Below are positions 22,901 through 33,034 of a stretch of 64,000 bases of DNA, piece by piece; position 1 is the first letter of the stretch; the number at the start of each line of letters is the position of its first letter. Location: NCBI GenBank assembly GCA_022606135.1, contig JABYQN010000006.1:2480001-2544000 (forward strand). The letters run 5' to 3'. The notes beneath the pieces are model-generated. The model had not been told where the DNA came from. It searched no databases and saw only the letters and a list, made by a program, of their open reading frames with translations. The translations under genes were made by a program, and so were the position numbers. This DNA comes from Fomes fomentarius (Eukaryota; Basidiomycota; Agaricomycetes; Polyporales; Polyporaceae).

Positions 22901-23360
22901 CGCGAGGCCTCGAGCGCGCTCTCTTCGTTGGGCACCGCTCTACCCAGAACAACATTAACACGCACGCGGACAATGCATGCGCACACGACATGGAATGCAA
23001 TTGTATTTTTTGGGCTCGTGAGCAGGGGTAATACGCGAGCGAAGAAGGGCTGGGAACTCACAAGAACGCCTTCTCTGCTTTCTTCCCATAAAGTACCTTG
23101 CGCGGGTGCCACGTCCACGAGTTCGAGAACGCGCGCGCGACCCAACGGCCTTCATGCACCCCCAACTCCTCCTGTATCTTCACCTCTGCCCGGCTGTGCA
23201 CGTACACGACGAACGCGGTAGCGAGCGCGAGCTTCAAGAAACTCCCAAAGTACGCCCTGAGCCGTGACCTGCGCTGAGTGCGCATCGTAGCTTGAACCGG
23301 TACCGGGATGGCAATAGCATCAGGGTAGAGCTCCCCTTTGACGAACGTCTTCTCGTCCAT
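19929..23360 (-). CDS. M28B metallopeptidase, glutamate carboxypeptidase II / transferrin-receptor-like
   Basis: Type II membrane zinc peptidase of the PSMA (GCPII)/Vps70-like group. The N-terminus (MDEKTFVKGELYPDA) is cytosolic, followed by a TM helix about residues 38-57 (FLKLALATAFVVYVHS). Next comes a PA domain (GVDLNGTIVITRYGGNFRG, AQERGAVATLIYSDPRDDG). The catalytic core holds WVLGAVDPSSGTSSVHE with a metal-binding Asp, the catalytic/ligand pair WDAEEYGLIGS, and the final His ligand in DPVYHYHSVFDSQRWEELYG. The dimerisation-like C-terminal domain (VDFSGLRNAIQSL onward) carries a Lys/Arg-rich insertion containing LKKLLHKFARRHFFRRK, then FEHGFIHEDGIKDREWYRNL and GKWLG YGATTLPALTEAF, ending ELARVIKV at 19929. 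Many short introns. Metal ligands that can be read are intact. A vacuolar or Golgi location is plausible, by analogy with fungal homologues. Confidence 0.92.
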
Positions 23361-23908
23361 GGTGAGGGTGGTCGGGGCGGCGGCTATCGTAGAACAGGAG
23401 ACGTCAGGGATAGACCGAGGGTGGATAGCGTTTTATATGTAGTCCGTAATCGAAGCGCAGGAACCAAAGAAGCACACAACATAGTTCGATTCGTGTGAAT
23501 CCGTGACGACGGACGAAGGGATGCCGACATCGGATTCGCCGTTGCACAGTCGCTGCCGCGTCCTAATGTCTCAGTCTAGCAGTATGTTGCGCAATTCGTG
23601 CGTCAAAGCAGACTGAGAGTACGGGATGATTAGATATATCATCATACTATGCTGCCCGGCACTTCAATAGTGCCCCAGTTTGAGCGCGCGAGCATCCAAA
23701 TGATGTCAGTGAGCGTTTTAACAGACGCTCATATCTGACTACAATAGTGCACTTACGTTCCTCAAGAAAACTTCTCAAGTTGCGAAGCGCAAAGGACTGC
23801 TGGTATAGCTAGTATTGTACAAAGATCTTGAACTACAATTTCTTCGAACGACACCTCCGCCTGTCTAATACAAGTCCATGATGAGTGGTCATCCAACTTC
23901 ACAACCAG
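23361..23908. other. Intergenic: M28 peptidase promoter / GBE 3' region
   Basis: 548 bp between the M28 start and the branching-enzyme stop, both on the minus strand. It contains a TATA box (listed separately). Nothing coding is recognised. Confidence 0.5.
23431..23438 (-). promoter_or_regulatory. TATA box of the M28 peptidase gene
   Basis: The minus strand reads ACATATAAAACGC here, a good TATAAA match about 72 bp upstream of the start codon at 23360. Distance and orientation fit a fungal core promoter. Confidence 0.5.
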
Positions 23909-26319
23909 TCATTTCTTCGCCAGGACGATCGCAGTACGACTTGGAATGTACACCTGCACAGCGTTCGGCCTCAGAATCCCTTCCGTGCCGGCGTCCCCAG
24001 GTCTACTCACCTGCGTCCAGTTCTTCCGCCCGTTCCATTCCATCGGCGTCGAGAGATACGAGCCCCCAGACGTCACATTCTCAAAGCCCCCAAAGCGCTT
24101 CTCGTCCGTGCTCAGGATCACCGTGTACTCGCCCGGCTCCTCGATGCCGACGCGGTAGTCAGTGAATGACTGCGTCGGGTGGAAGTTGAACACGAAGAGC
24201 AGCCCGGCGCGCTCGTATACGACCAGCTTGTCGACCTCGTGCTTGAGCGAGACGTATGCAGGCTCCGCGTACAGCCAGCCGTATTTCTCCTCGGTGTGGT
24301 TGATGGCCTTGTCGAATTCGTTCAGGTATTTATAACGGAGCAGGGGGTCGTCCACCACGTTCCATTGCCTACGGGCGTATTGGAACGAGTTGTTATTACC
24401 AGCTCGAGGGAAGTCAAGCCACTGGTACGCTCAGCATGATTCCAAAATCGGTCATAGAATCTCAGATCTCACCTCAGGATGGCCGAACTCGTTTCCTTCA
24501 AAGTTAAGGTAGCCTTCTCCGCCCAAGGAATGCACGAGAAGACTATGGTTGCGTCAGCCTGTCATACACGCCAGGAGGTGGGAAATATACCGGATCATCT
24601 TATGCAATGCAATGCCTCTCGCGATGACAGGCGTGTACTCCGTCACGTCCGACATGTTCGTGTACATCTCCTTGTCCATAAGCCAGAACGCCAGAGTCTT
24701 GTCTCCGACCAGGGCCTGGTCATGGCTCTCCGCGTACGCGATACTCCTCTCGCCATAGCGCCGGTTTGTGAGCGTGTGCACGATATTACCCATCTCCCAT
24801 TCGTCATCGCGCTTGTGTTTGAGGAGCTTAATCCACATGTCCGGGATGGCCATAGAAAGACGGTAGTCGAAGCCGACTCCACCTTTCGTAACTGGCACAC
24901 AGAGCAGTGGCATACCAGAGACATCCTCGGCGATAGTGATACTGTTCGGGTAAAGAGTGTGCACCGCATCATTCGCCTGCGAATCAATACCTCAGTATAT
25001 CTGGCAGGTCGATTCACAGACACACTTACGAGCATGAGATAGACGATCGCCTCCAAATCTGCGGCATCTCCGAAGTACTCGTGGTACCCTCCAGAGAAGC
25101 CTGCACCAATACCGTGATGATGGTACATCATACTGGTGACACCGTCAAAGCGGAAGCCGTCGAACTGGTACTCTTCCGTCCAGAAGCGAAGGTTGCTGAG
25201 CAAGAACCGGAGGACCTCGTGGTGCCCGTAATTGAACAGACGACTATCCCACAATTCATGACGTCCACGGGCGCCTTCGTGGAAGTAGAGGTGGTCCGTG
25301 CCGTCCAAGTGATTAAGTCCGTCAAGTACGTTCTTGCACGCATGGGAATGGACAATGTCCAGGAGAACAGTTATGCCCATCCCGTGAGCGGTGTCGATCA
25401 GTTCCTTCAGCTCTTCGGGTGTACCATAGCGAGAGCTCGCAGCAAAGAAACTCGTAACTTGGTACCCGAAAGCTGCGATTCCTTGATTAGAAAGTGAGGA
25501 GAGCAGAACTAGAAGCAGTACCGACATGCGTAGTAGGCGTGCTCCATGACAGCCATAAGTTGGATGGTGTTGTAGCCCAAGTCTCGGATGCGAGGAAGGA
25601 CATCTTTGGTGAACTCCTTGTAGGTACCCACGCGATGTTCGGCGGTAGATATACCGACATGTGCCTCGTAGATGCGCAAGCTCTTCGGCTGTATCGGGCG
25701 CGTATTCTTGAACTTATAGACCTCCTCCGGGGGAGGATTCCAGAAGCGCGCATCGTAAAGAGTAGAAACGGCAAGGTCCTGGGTTACACGTCGGATCCAA
25801 GCGGGCAGACGTTCAATGCGTTCACCGGACTGGAGGATCATAGATATCTACTTGAGACGTGAGAAAGTTCCATACTCCCAAGGCGGTGGGCGGCCTACCT
25901 TGATCTTCGAGTCATGAGGTATGGCACATACGCCGTCCTTGGGAGGAACCGTAATCTCCCAGACGCCATACTTATCCTTGGTCATGGGGTGGGATATTCT
26001 ATTCCAGTTGTCTTGCAAGTATGCATCAAGGTGAGTGCGGTTTAAAGTCTACTAGGCACTACTCACTGAATTCACCGATCAGCACGGCCTCTTTCGCGTT
26101 CGGAGCCCATTCGCGGTAGGTCACGGAGCCATCGGGAGCAACGTTTAGACCAAACTTGAGGTACCCTTTTGTGAACTTGTCGTATCCGCCTTCAATTTCA
26201 TCTATAGTGTCCTTCCACTTTCTGTAGAGATCGTGGCGATGGATGATATTAGAGACATGATGCTCGAGCCACGGGTCGATGGCGAGGACGGTCTTCGGGT
26301 CCAGGGGAGCAGTCGGCAT
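23909..26319 (-). CDS. GLC3: 1,4-alpha-glucan (glycogen) branching enzyme
   Basis: GH13 glycogen branching enzyme, which makes alpha-1,6 branches in cytosolic glycogen. The start at 26319 ([20 protein letters not shown]) fits the family; an upstream in-frame ATG at 26433 adds 38 unconserved residues. The CBM48 region is [20 protein letters not shown]. The catalytic barrel contains [46 protein letters not shown], the region I motif LLDIVHSHA, the nucleophile Asp in [17 protein letters not shown], the acid/base Glu in [11 protein letters not shown] and the third acidic residue in [14 protein letters not shown]. The C-terminal beta domain runs [20 protein letters not shown] to [13 protein letters not shown]. 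About nine short introns. All catalytic residues are visible and the length (~680 aa) matches. It is head to head with the spermidine-synthase-like gene, 373 bp apart. Confidence 0.96.
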
Positions 26320-26692
26320 AGTGTGGAATGCGTGACGATGGGGGGAATCGAAGGAGAGCCGGGCGGTGGCCCAGTATCTCGAGCGAGGGGAGAAGGTGGA
26401 GACGAGAGGCTGCCTTCCGGCCTTTTCGCCCATCTAGACTGCCAATTGCAGTCGACGCGTCCTGCAATCATCCCAAAGACGTCACCGGTCACGTGTGCGT
26501 ACCTTCGCGGATCTCAGATGGCCGAGGCACGGTCCCCGCACGGAGGATCACCGGCGCAAATGCGGGGAGAGGACGCGGCTCTCCAGGTCCTCGACGCGAC
26601 GCTCGTCGCTCGCGCTTTCGTCTGCCTCTCCCACCATCTCTCGCTCTCTGCACATGCCACGCATTCAGTAGCGGGTTGTATTCACTCCACTC
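26320..26692. promoter_or_regulatory. Divergent promoter of GLC3 and spermidine-synthase-like gene
   Basis: 373 bp between two divergent starts. It holds a GACGTCAC element (26478-26485, CRE-like, ATF/CREB type) and a CACGTG E-box (26490-26495) only 4 bp apart, both placed roughly midway. This grouping is visible in the sequence; a regulatory role is inferred. Confidence 0.45.
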
Positions 26693-28869
26693 ATGTCTTC
26701 TCGACTCCCGCCTCCGTCGCCTCAGGCCAACACGTTCCACCTCGCCCTCACGAGAGTTGGCGCGATTGGGGTGTTGCTCGGTCTGTCTCTTGCCACTTGG
26801 TCGTATTGCCGCGCTCTCGAACCGCAGTATGGCTCAGCAGCGACCGCGCTGCACATGTCCAAGATCGTATGGTCTGCTGCAATACTTGGAAGCTTCGCGC
26901 CAACTGTACCACTCTCTAGTGCTACATTAGCACTCTCACTACTTCTATATGCGCTGCCCACTGCAACGTATTACGCTGCAGTCTATACTGCGAGGCTCGG
27001 TGACCCGGTATGGGGACCTGTCGCTACACACTTAATTGTGCTACTGCCCGTGCTGTCTCTCGGCGTCGCTCTCGTTAAAGCATTGCAGGTGCGTTCCTGG
27101 CGATCACTGGTATGGCTATAGCGGAGTATTCATGCCGGGATATGCACCGTAGGACGCACCACAACCTAAAGAAGACGGCTCAGCCCCCCAGTCTTCCATA
27201 ACTTTGCCTGTAGCCGCGACTGCAGTCAATGCACTACAAGGCTTATGGCCGTCCGTCCCCTACGTCGCCGCAAGTTCGAGTACAGAAATTGTGAGTGTCA
27301 TGAAATTTCCCGCTTTCCTGAATTCATGGTCGTAGTTTATCTATCTTGCAACTGGGTCAGCGGTACTTTGGGCTATCGGCCCTTTTCTTCCCAATGTCAC
27401 TCCAACATCATCAGTCGTGAAAGCGCCAGCTGTCAGTCCCGCTACACCAGATACCAAGAAGAAGAGCAAAAAGGGCACTCCTGAAAAGCCCGTTTCTGCT
27501 GCTGCTCCTTCTCCTCCGAAACGCCAGACCGAAAGCTTGGGCGGGCTTGGCAAACTCCGCATTGCCCTTCTTCCCTTCCTCCCTTTCTTGCCCAAACTTG
27601 TCCGTTCGCCAACACTTCCCCATCCGCTCCTTGAGCCCTACCGTCATCCCTCGTACCCACTGCAAATACTCTCATCGGTTGAATCCCCGTACTCTGGCGT
27701 GGTAGTAGTCGGCGAAACGAGCGCTGCAAACCCGGATGAACAGGGAGGTATCGACTACCTCCGGTATCTACGCGCTGGCCATTCGCTCCTGGGCGGAGTC
27801 TGGGTCGGCCCAAGGGCACAGGCAATTGACTCGAGTCTCCTTTTGGAAGACGAAGCTGGAAACAAGCTCGGCGACACCATATACAGTGCTTTCGTTGTTC
27901 AGGAAGCGGCGCTTCTAGCAAAGAAGGACCCCAAGAATGCGCTGATCATGTATGTTCCTGAACATCATCCTCTAATGGCTGAACTGACTTGACGGCGCGA
28001 ACAGCGGACTGGGCGCTGGTATTTCAGCGTCTTCGTTTGTGCGACACGGGATCGATACAACCATAGTCGAGATTGACCCTACCGTCTTTGATGCGGCGAA
28101 GCGGTTCTTTGGGCTACCTGTAGTTCCCGCTGAGAGGGTGTTCCTCGAGGACGCGAGGGGATGGGTGCACAACGTCAGTGAGACGATCAAGCAAAAGGAG
28201 GCCCCCACGGACGGTCGTTTCGACATCGTTGTACACGACTGTTTCTCAGGTGGTAGCGTTCCTGCGCACCTGTACACGCAGCGTTTCTGGCAGGAACTCA
28301 AGGAGATCGTGACGCCTGATGCTGTCGTCGCAGTTGTGAGTATGCTTTGGGGTGTACTCTTTGGACAATCACTGATTCGAGAGGTGGCTAGAACTTTGCA
28401 GGGATATTGTACTCGGACTCTGCGAAAGCCGTCATTCTCACGCTGCGATCTGTCTTCCCGCACTGTCGCGCATTCTACGATTCGCTTGATAGTCCCGCCA
28501 AGGTCAATGATGAGTTCGTCAACTGGGTGCGTCGTGATTTCAAGCTCTCAAGCTTCTTGAACCCTGATGGTTTCGCTTCCTATGCAACAGGTCTTCTTCT
28601 GCACGCCGTCGTCCGAACGGCTTGAATTCAGGAAGGCCAAGGAGTCCGACTTCCTCGGCTCCTACCTTCGCCAACACGTCCTTTCACGCATGGATGAGCG
28701 CGAAGGGGATATTTCAACCATTGGTGATGACCTCTCCGTAGAGCAGCGCGAGAGGTTTATCTTGAAGGAGATAGCAAACCCGTTGGTGGACTGGCAGCAG
28801 AAGGAGGCGATTGAGCACTGGAAGATTATGCGCACCGTATTGCCGAACGTTATTTGGGAGACGTATTGA
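26693..28869 (+). CDS. Membrane-anchored spermidine-synthase-like protein
   Basis: Fungal protein with hydrophobic N-terminal helices followed by a spermidine/spermine-synthase-type Rossmann domain. The N-terminal part (MSSRLPPPSPQANTFHLALT onward) contains several predicted TM helices, including ALSLLLYALPTATYYAAVY and LIVLLPVLSLGVALVKAL. A Lys-rich linker (KKKSKKGTPEKP) leads to the soluble domain: SPYSGVVVVGE, YLRAGHSLLGGVWVG, DTIYSAFVVQEAALL, the nucleotide-site loop LGAGISASSFVRHG, the acidic strand end TIVEIDPTVFDAAKRFFGLP, and DIVVHDCFSGGSVPAHLYT. These are the strand-loop landmarks of SAM/dcSAM-binding enzymes. In true spermidine synthases the catalytic Asp lies in a D(G/S)SDP-type loop; here it reads HDCFSG, so polyamine synthesis is doubtful. 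It ends TVLPNVIWETY. Around seven introns. Similar membrane fusions occur across fungi and bacteria; the substrate is unknown. Confidence 0.8.
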
Positions 28870-29351
28870 GCACTGTATTTGTAGCACCTTACATTCATCC
28901 TTCCCCCAAATTACATGTTCGCGAAGGGGAAAAGGGGATAGACACTGGGGTCACGTGTGCGCGACGCGTCTACGCGTTCCGCGCGCCTCTGCCACGCGCA
29001 GCCCGACAAGAGCCCCTTCCGCTTCTGAGCCTCTCCCCCACCTTCATTCGCTTCGAGCGACACGCACAAAGAACGTTGCAACAAAGGACCCTGCCAACGA
29101 TGGCCAGTATGTCCTCCCACGACCGATACCTGCCGGCATCTCCAACTCGCCTGGGCGACCGTCCCCGCTTTCGCGTCCGCATTGGCCGTGGTCGACATAT
29201 ACGCATCGATCGTCTTCCTCCTCCGCTTCGTTCCATTCTACGAGCAGCAGCTCCATTGGTGGCGCACAGACCTGGGGAGCATCTACCGCCGCGTCTAGCC
29301 CAAGCACGGTCTTGTTGTCTGCGGGCCCGAGCGGCACTGCTAATATCCGTA
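28870..29351. other. Intergenic / 5' leader of the BTB gene
   Basis: 482 bp between two plus-strand genes. A CACGTG E-box sits at 28952-28957. An ATG in good context at 29100 opens a frame (MASMSSHDRYLPASP) that does not lead into the BTB protein without an implausible splice. The open reading stretch upstream of 29352 may be an alternative N-terminal extension. Confidence 0.4.
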
Positions 29352-31578
29352 TGTCGAGCGTGAGCAGCCACAACGCCATGGCTGAAGATACCACCACAAG
29401 ACAGTGGAGCTTTCATGTGAGTGGCACGATCTTCTCTCCTTCGTTGACTTGTTGTGGTATGCTGAAGGGTAGTGTCTGTTGTGTTGTTTGTTCTCCTAGG
29501 CATTTGAGTGGGTGGTGCGGGATGTGAACAGGCTGAGAGACCACATCGAGAACCAAACTCTGAATGTTGGGGACGGAGAGGCACCTGCTCAAGATGAAAT
29601 TGACGACGACGAGTTCGAGGTGCTGAGGGAGTCGCCTGAGTTCGTTGACGGCAAGTTCAAGCTCGAGATATGTACGTGTTCAATTCACTCCGATGTACAA
29701 CATGGTCAACTGACTGCTTAACCACAGCGAAGACAACGGTCAATGATCCCGACAGCTCCTCTGCCCCATCTACACCCATCATCCGCTCGCAACCTCCAAC
29801 CCTATCTCTATACATCACCTCCCTGACGATCGACTATGCGCATCCAGATTATGAGATGTCCGCGTCGATGTTTGCCGCGGTCAAATGCCAGGATGACCGC
29901 GTAGGTGAACGTGGTGCGCGGGGAGAGTGGGCATGGGAGTATTGGCAGAACAACTGGGTCTTCCGCCAAGGCAGCGAAGTCTGGGGTGAGTGATTCCTAG
30001 CAATCAAGCATTGTATGTGATCCTGAGTGGTACGTGCGAAAGAGTGCCCCCTTCCGCCTCTTTCTGCACTGCTCGAGAACCCGAGGGTCAAGGAAACGGA
30101 TTCGTTCGTGATTTGTGTGCAGATGCACTCCCCCGTCGGGCCGTTCTACCCTCAGCAACCATCAGCATACTACGTCCCTCGAGATCTACTGGATGGTCTT
30201 GAGGCTTCACTGGACAACCCAAGTGAGTATCTCCAGCCTGCTGTAGCATTCAGCTTCTAAAGATCCCTGCAGATACCGGAGATGTTCAATTCGTCTGCCT
30301 TGAACGCAGTGTACAACAGGACCATGAATCCTCCAGCAACCTGACCGCGACGGCACCCACTAGTCCGCGCTCTTCGATCTCGTCTCAGACATCGTCGTCA
30401 AATCCGCATATCCTCGCGCGCAAGCGAATCATCTACGCGCACTCTGATATTCTCATCAGGCGGTCAGAGTATTTCGCTACCATGCTCAACTCATCCTTTG
30501 CAGAGAATCGCAGTACGCTCCTTCTAGGCGAACGCAAGGTGTACACTATCGTCGTGGAGGAAGCAGACTTCGTCACCATTTACTGGCTTCTGAAATGGGT
30601 CTACGCGAATTGGCTACTGTTCCGCAAGGACGATGATTGCCGACAAGCTGTGGACGGAATCGGCGCGGGCTGGAGCGCACGCGACTTCTCTTTACCCGGC
30701 AGGATGGATGAATGGGAATGGAAAGTCCTGCACAAGGGCGGCTCAGGTTCCGAAGGCCACAGCGGGGGTGTCAGCGATTCGCACAGCTTGACTAGTGGTG
30801 CAAGTGGGAGGTCTACGGCTGAAGCACCGCGAGAGAAACCGAAGACTAGCCCATCGAATGCGCGTAGCACTGCAGGCCCGTCCAAGACCCAGTCAGCAGC
30901 TTCCAGTCGGCAACCCACGACCCCTCGTCGCCCATCGCATGGACCTCCTTCTAGCAACACAGTTGGGCTCTCTATTCCCATACCGAACCCTACATCTCCG
31001 TCGACGTCACGGGCTCCAAAAGCCGTTCCAGTGCCGCTCTCGCCATCTACAGCGCACTACTCTCATCCCTCGCACAAGCAGCGCGCGCGAACATCGACAT
31101 CGACTGCAGATCCGCACCCGCACCCCACGCCGCCACCTCAACCAGCTTCTGCGCTGTCGATGTACCAGATCGCGCATCGGTATGCGATGCCTGGTCTGGG
31201 CGCGCTTGCGCTGGAGCATATCGTCTCGACGATCACGCCACAGTCCAGCTTTGCCGTCTTGCTCGCTTCGTCCACCTGGGACGAGCTTCACTCACTGATC
31301 GAGGTGCGTTCTTCTGTGGATGCCTGTGTGAATATTGTGAACTGAGGGGTCGCTGTAGGACTATGTCGTAGAGAAGTGGGATGAGGTCTCTGTTTCGGAC
31401 GAGTTCGAGCAGTGCTGCCAGGAGGTGGCGAGTGGAGAGTGAGTACTGGCTCATTCTGTTCGCCGATTGCAAGACTTACGGAGTTGGTCGTAGATGGGGT
31501 CCGGAAGGGGGGAAGACTCTTATGGCGCTCTTCAGACGACTCCGATCTCCGAGTGCTATGGGATATGTGCGCAACTAG
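29352..31578 (+). CDS. BTB/POZ domain protein, basidiomycete type
   Basis: Likely adaptor protein; the BTB fold mediates dimerisation and often Cullin-3 binding. The start chosen gives MSSVSSHNAMAEDTTTRQWS, immediately followed by the conserved FHAFEWVVRDVNRLRDHIE segment typical of this basidiomycete family; the intron 29417-29499 falls inside it. A beta-sandwich-like region follows (VDGKFKLEI, TLSLYITSLTIDYAHPDYEM). The BTB region reads ILARKRIIYAHSDILIRRSE YFATMLNSSFAEN, then KVYTIVVEEADFVTIYWLLK, interrupted by a long Ser/Pro-rich insertion (about residues 430-560), then YQIAHRYAMPGLGALALEHI, the usual BTB end helix. It ends SPSAMGYVRN. The BTB core is therefore split by a low-complexity insert, which is common in this family. 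Six introns. The start is uncertain by up to about 84 codons because the frame is open upstream. Confidence 0.82.
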
Positions 31579-31749
31579 GTCAACGCTCGTCTTGTTGCAC
31601 TCTCCTGCTTCTGCTCCGTTGGTTTTGGATGTACTAGTATGCATACAGTGTGCATAGACATAGCCTAAGTAAGTAATACAATGTTTACATAGTACAACAG
31701 CAACACTGCTCTGGAAGACATCATGTACATCTGACCTCCATCCGATCCT

Positions 31750-32502
31750 TCAGTGCTTCTTGAATCTCTTTAGCGGCCAATGTGTGGTGGCGGAAGGGCT
31801 CTGTGCGAAGCTGAGAGAGAACGACTTGCTTTGTCGACCCTCCGCACTTACCAAGGTTTCTGCATCGTTCTCCTGCGGCCGCTTCGAGGATGACGCCTGA
31901 AGCTGTAGCGCAGCTTTGAAGCTTGGTGCTCCTAATGCGATGGTAGGTCGTAACGAGTCGACATCTGGACCCAAGGCATGCAGCAGCTCCGACGCGTCTG
32001 GGTACGGGGGCGTAAAGAGCGCGGCAGTTGTACCCTCTGCGTATGGGATTTCGGGTGGCCTAGGTGACGGGTCCTCCAGTGCGCCCTCCTCTGGCTCTGG
32101 GGAGAGCTCCGACAATGGAGATGCGGCCTCTTCGGCCTCGACGAAGCGCGCTGACCGGCGAGCAGGAAGTCTGATAGTGAGACGGGAGCTCTGCTCTTCG
32201 CTCTCTTCCCTCGACCCGGGGGTGGCGACCCGTCGAATCGATTCGCCACCACACTCTGCGTGTGGCTCCTCCCCCTTTTCCCCGAGAGCGAGCGCGTCGA
32301 AGTACGCTCTCGTCTCGGCGTGGGCAGACCTCCATGCGACACTCGCATATTTGCTGACCACCTGGATAGAAGGAGGGCCGAGGTTCGTGCGCCTCTTCTT
32401 GAGGTCTTGTTTCAGTTTGGTATGAACAGCCTTCAGGAAGAGCGGCCAGCCAGTCTTCTTATGGTGTCGGTTTTTCGCAGTGACAGTAGCGCGACGGGAC
32501 AT
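31750..32502 (-). CDS. HMG-box-like basic protein, intronless
   Basis: Single-exon gene of 250 codons. The N-terminal ~75 residues resemble an HMG-box: KTGWPLFLKAVHTKLKQDL as helix 1, then PPSIQVVSKYASVAWRSAHA and ETRAYFDALA as helices 2 and 3, preceded by a basic start (MSRRATVTAKNRHHKK). Key aromatic and basic positions fit loosely, so HMG-box is an inference. The rest is acidic, Ser/Pro-rich and unstructured (SPLSELSPEPEEGALEDPSP), ending in a basic tail THWPLKRFKKH. Such layouts are known for fungal HMG transcription regulators, including mating-type and uncharacterised ones. No introns in a region where nearly all genes are intron-rich is notable. A TATA-like TATAAG occurs on the minus strand near 32640, about 140 bp upstream. 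Confidence 0.5.
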   Translation of the reverse strand: MSRRATVTAKNRHHKKTGWPLFLKAVHTKLKQDLKKRRTNLGPPSIQVVSKYASVAWRSAHAETRAYFDALALGEKGEEPHAECGGESIRRVATPGSREESEEQSSRLTIRLPARRSARFVEAEEAASPLSELSPEPEEGALEDPSPRPPEIPYAEGTTAALFTPPYPDASELLHALGPDVDSLRPTIALGAPSFKAALQLQASSSKRPQENDAETLVSAEGRQSKSFSLSFAQSPSATTHWPLKRFKKH

Positions 32503-33034
32503 GGCGTTGTACTAATTGTATGTTCGTCACCCCGCAGCCTGAGTGTCCAAAAGCGTCTTTGAGTAGAACTCGAAGGCAAGAGTATGATGGTTTGGGGCGA
32601 AGTGTGGTGACGACAGTAGAGACTCGAATGGGTACGCTTATACTGTGACGCCTCGCTTGCGGCGGGGGAGGAAGAGATTGTCACATTTGGTCACAAGAAT
32701 GATCATTCGTCAAATTGAAATGGGTGGGGCGTAAGAGGAATACAGTATTTGACATGGCTCTGAGCATGTTCAGCGCAGCAACTATACAACTATCCGTCCA
32801 CCATCTTGCTCGAACGTAGCCTTCAAAGTCTCGAGCGATAGAACCACCACAGAGATGTGCGAGGATTAACTTGAATACAAGTACACTGACAGACTCTCGT
32901 GGTCAGCGGGGGACGGAAGCTCTCGAGACTGTGGAATACCGCCACCACTATAGCAACAATCCGTCATCAGGCATCTAGACAGATATGCTTGAGTGCATCG
33001 CACTCACCGCACGACTTGAGATAAGAGAGGTTTT
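32503..33034. other. Intergenic spacer
   Basis: 532 bp between the HMG-like start and the stop of tandem copy 1. It contains the HMG-like promoter and the downstream region of copy 1. No conserved frame is seen. Confidence 0.45.

Noticed and set aside
24643..25527. 294-codon minus frame ending in an Arg/Thr-rich tail
   Set aside because: Its first two thirds are a genuine branching-enzyme exon, but the tail after about 25030 is frame-shifted intron read-through; the correct frame continues in the next exon.
29100..29363. ATG in good context at 29100 as the BTB gene start
   Set aside because: Its frame does not lead into the conserved WSFHAFEW block without a phase-incompatible splice; 29352 fits better, although an upstream extension remains possible.
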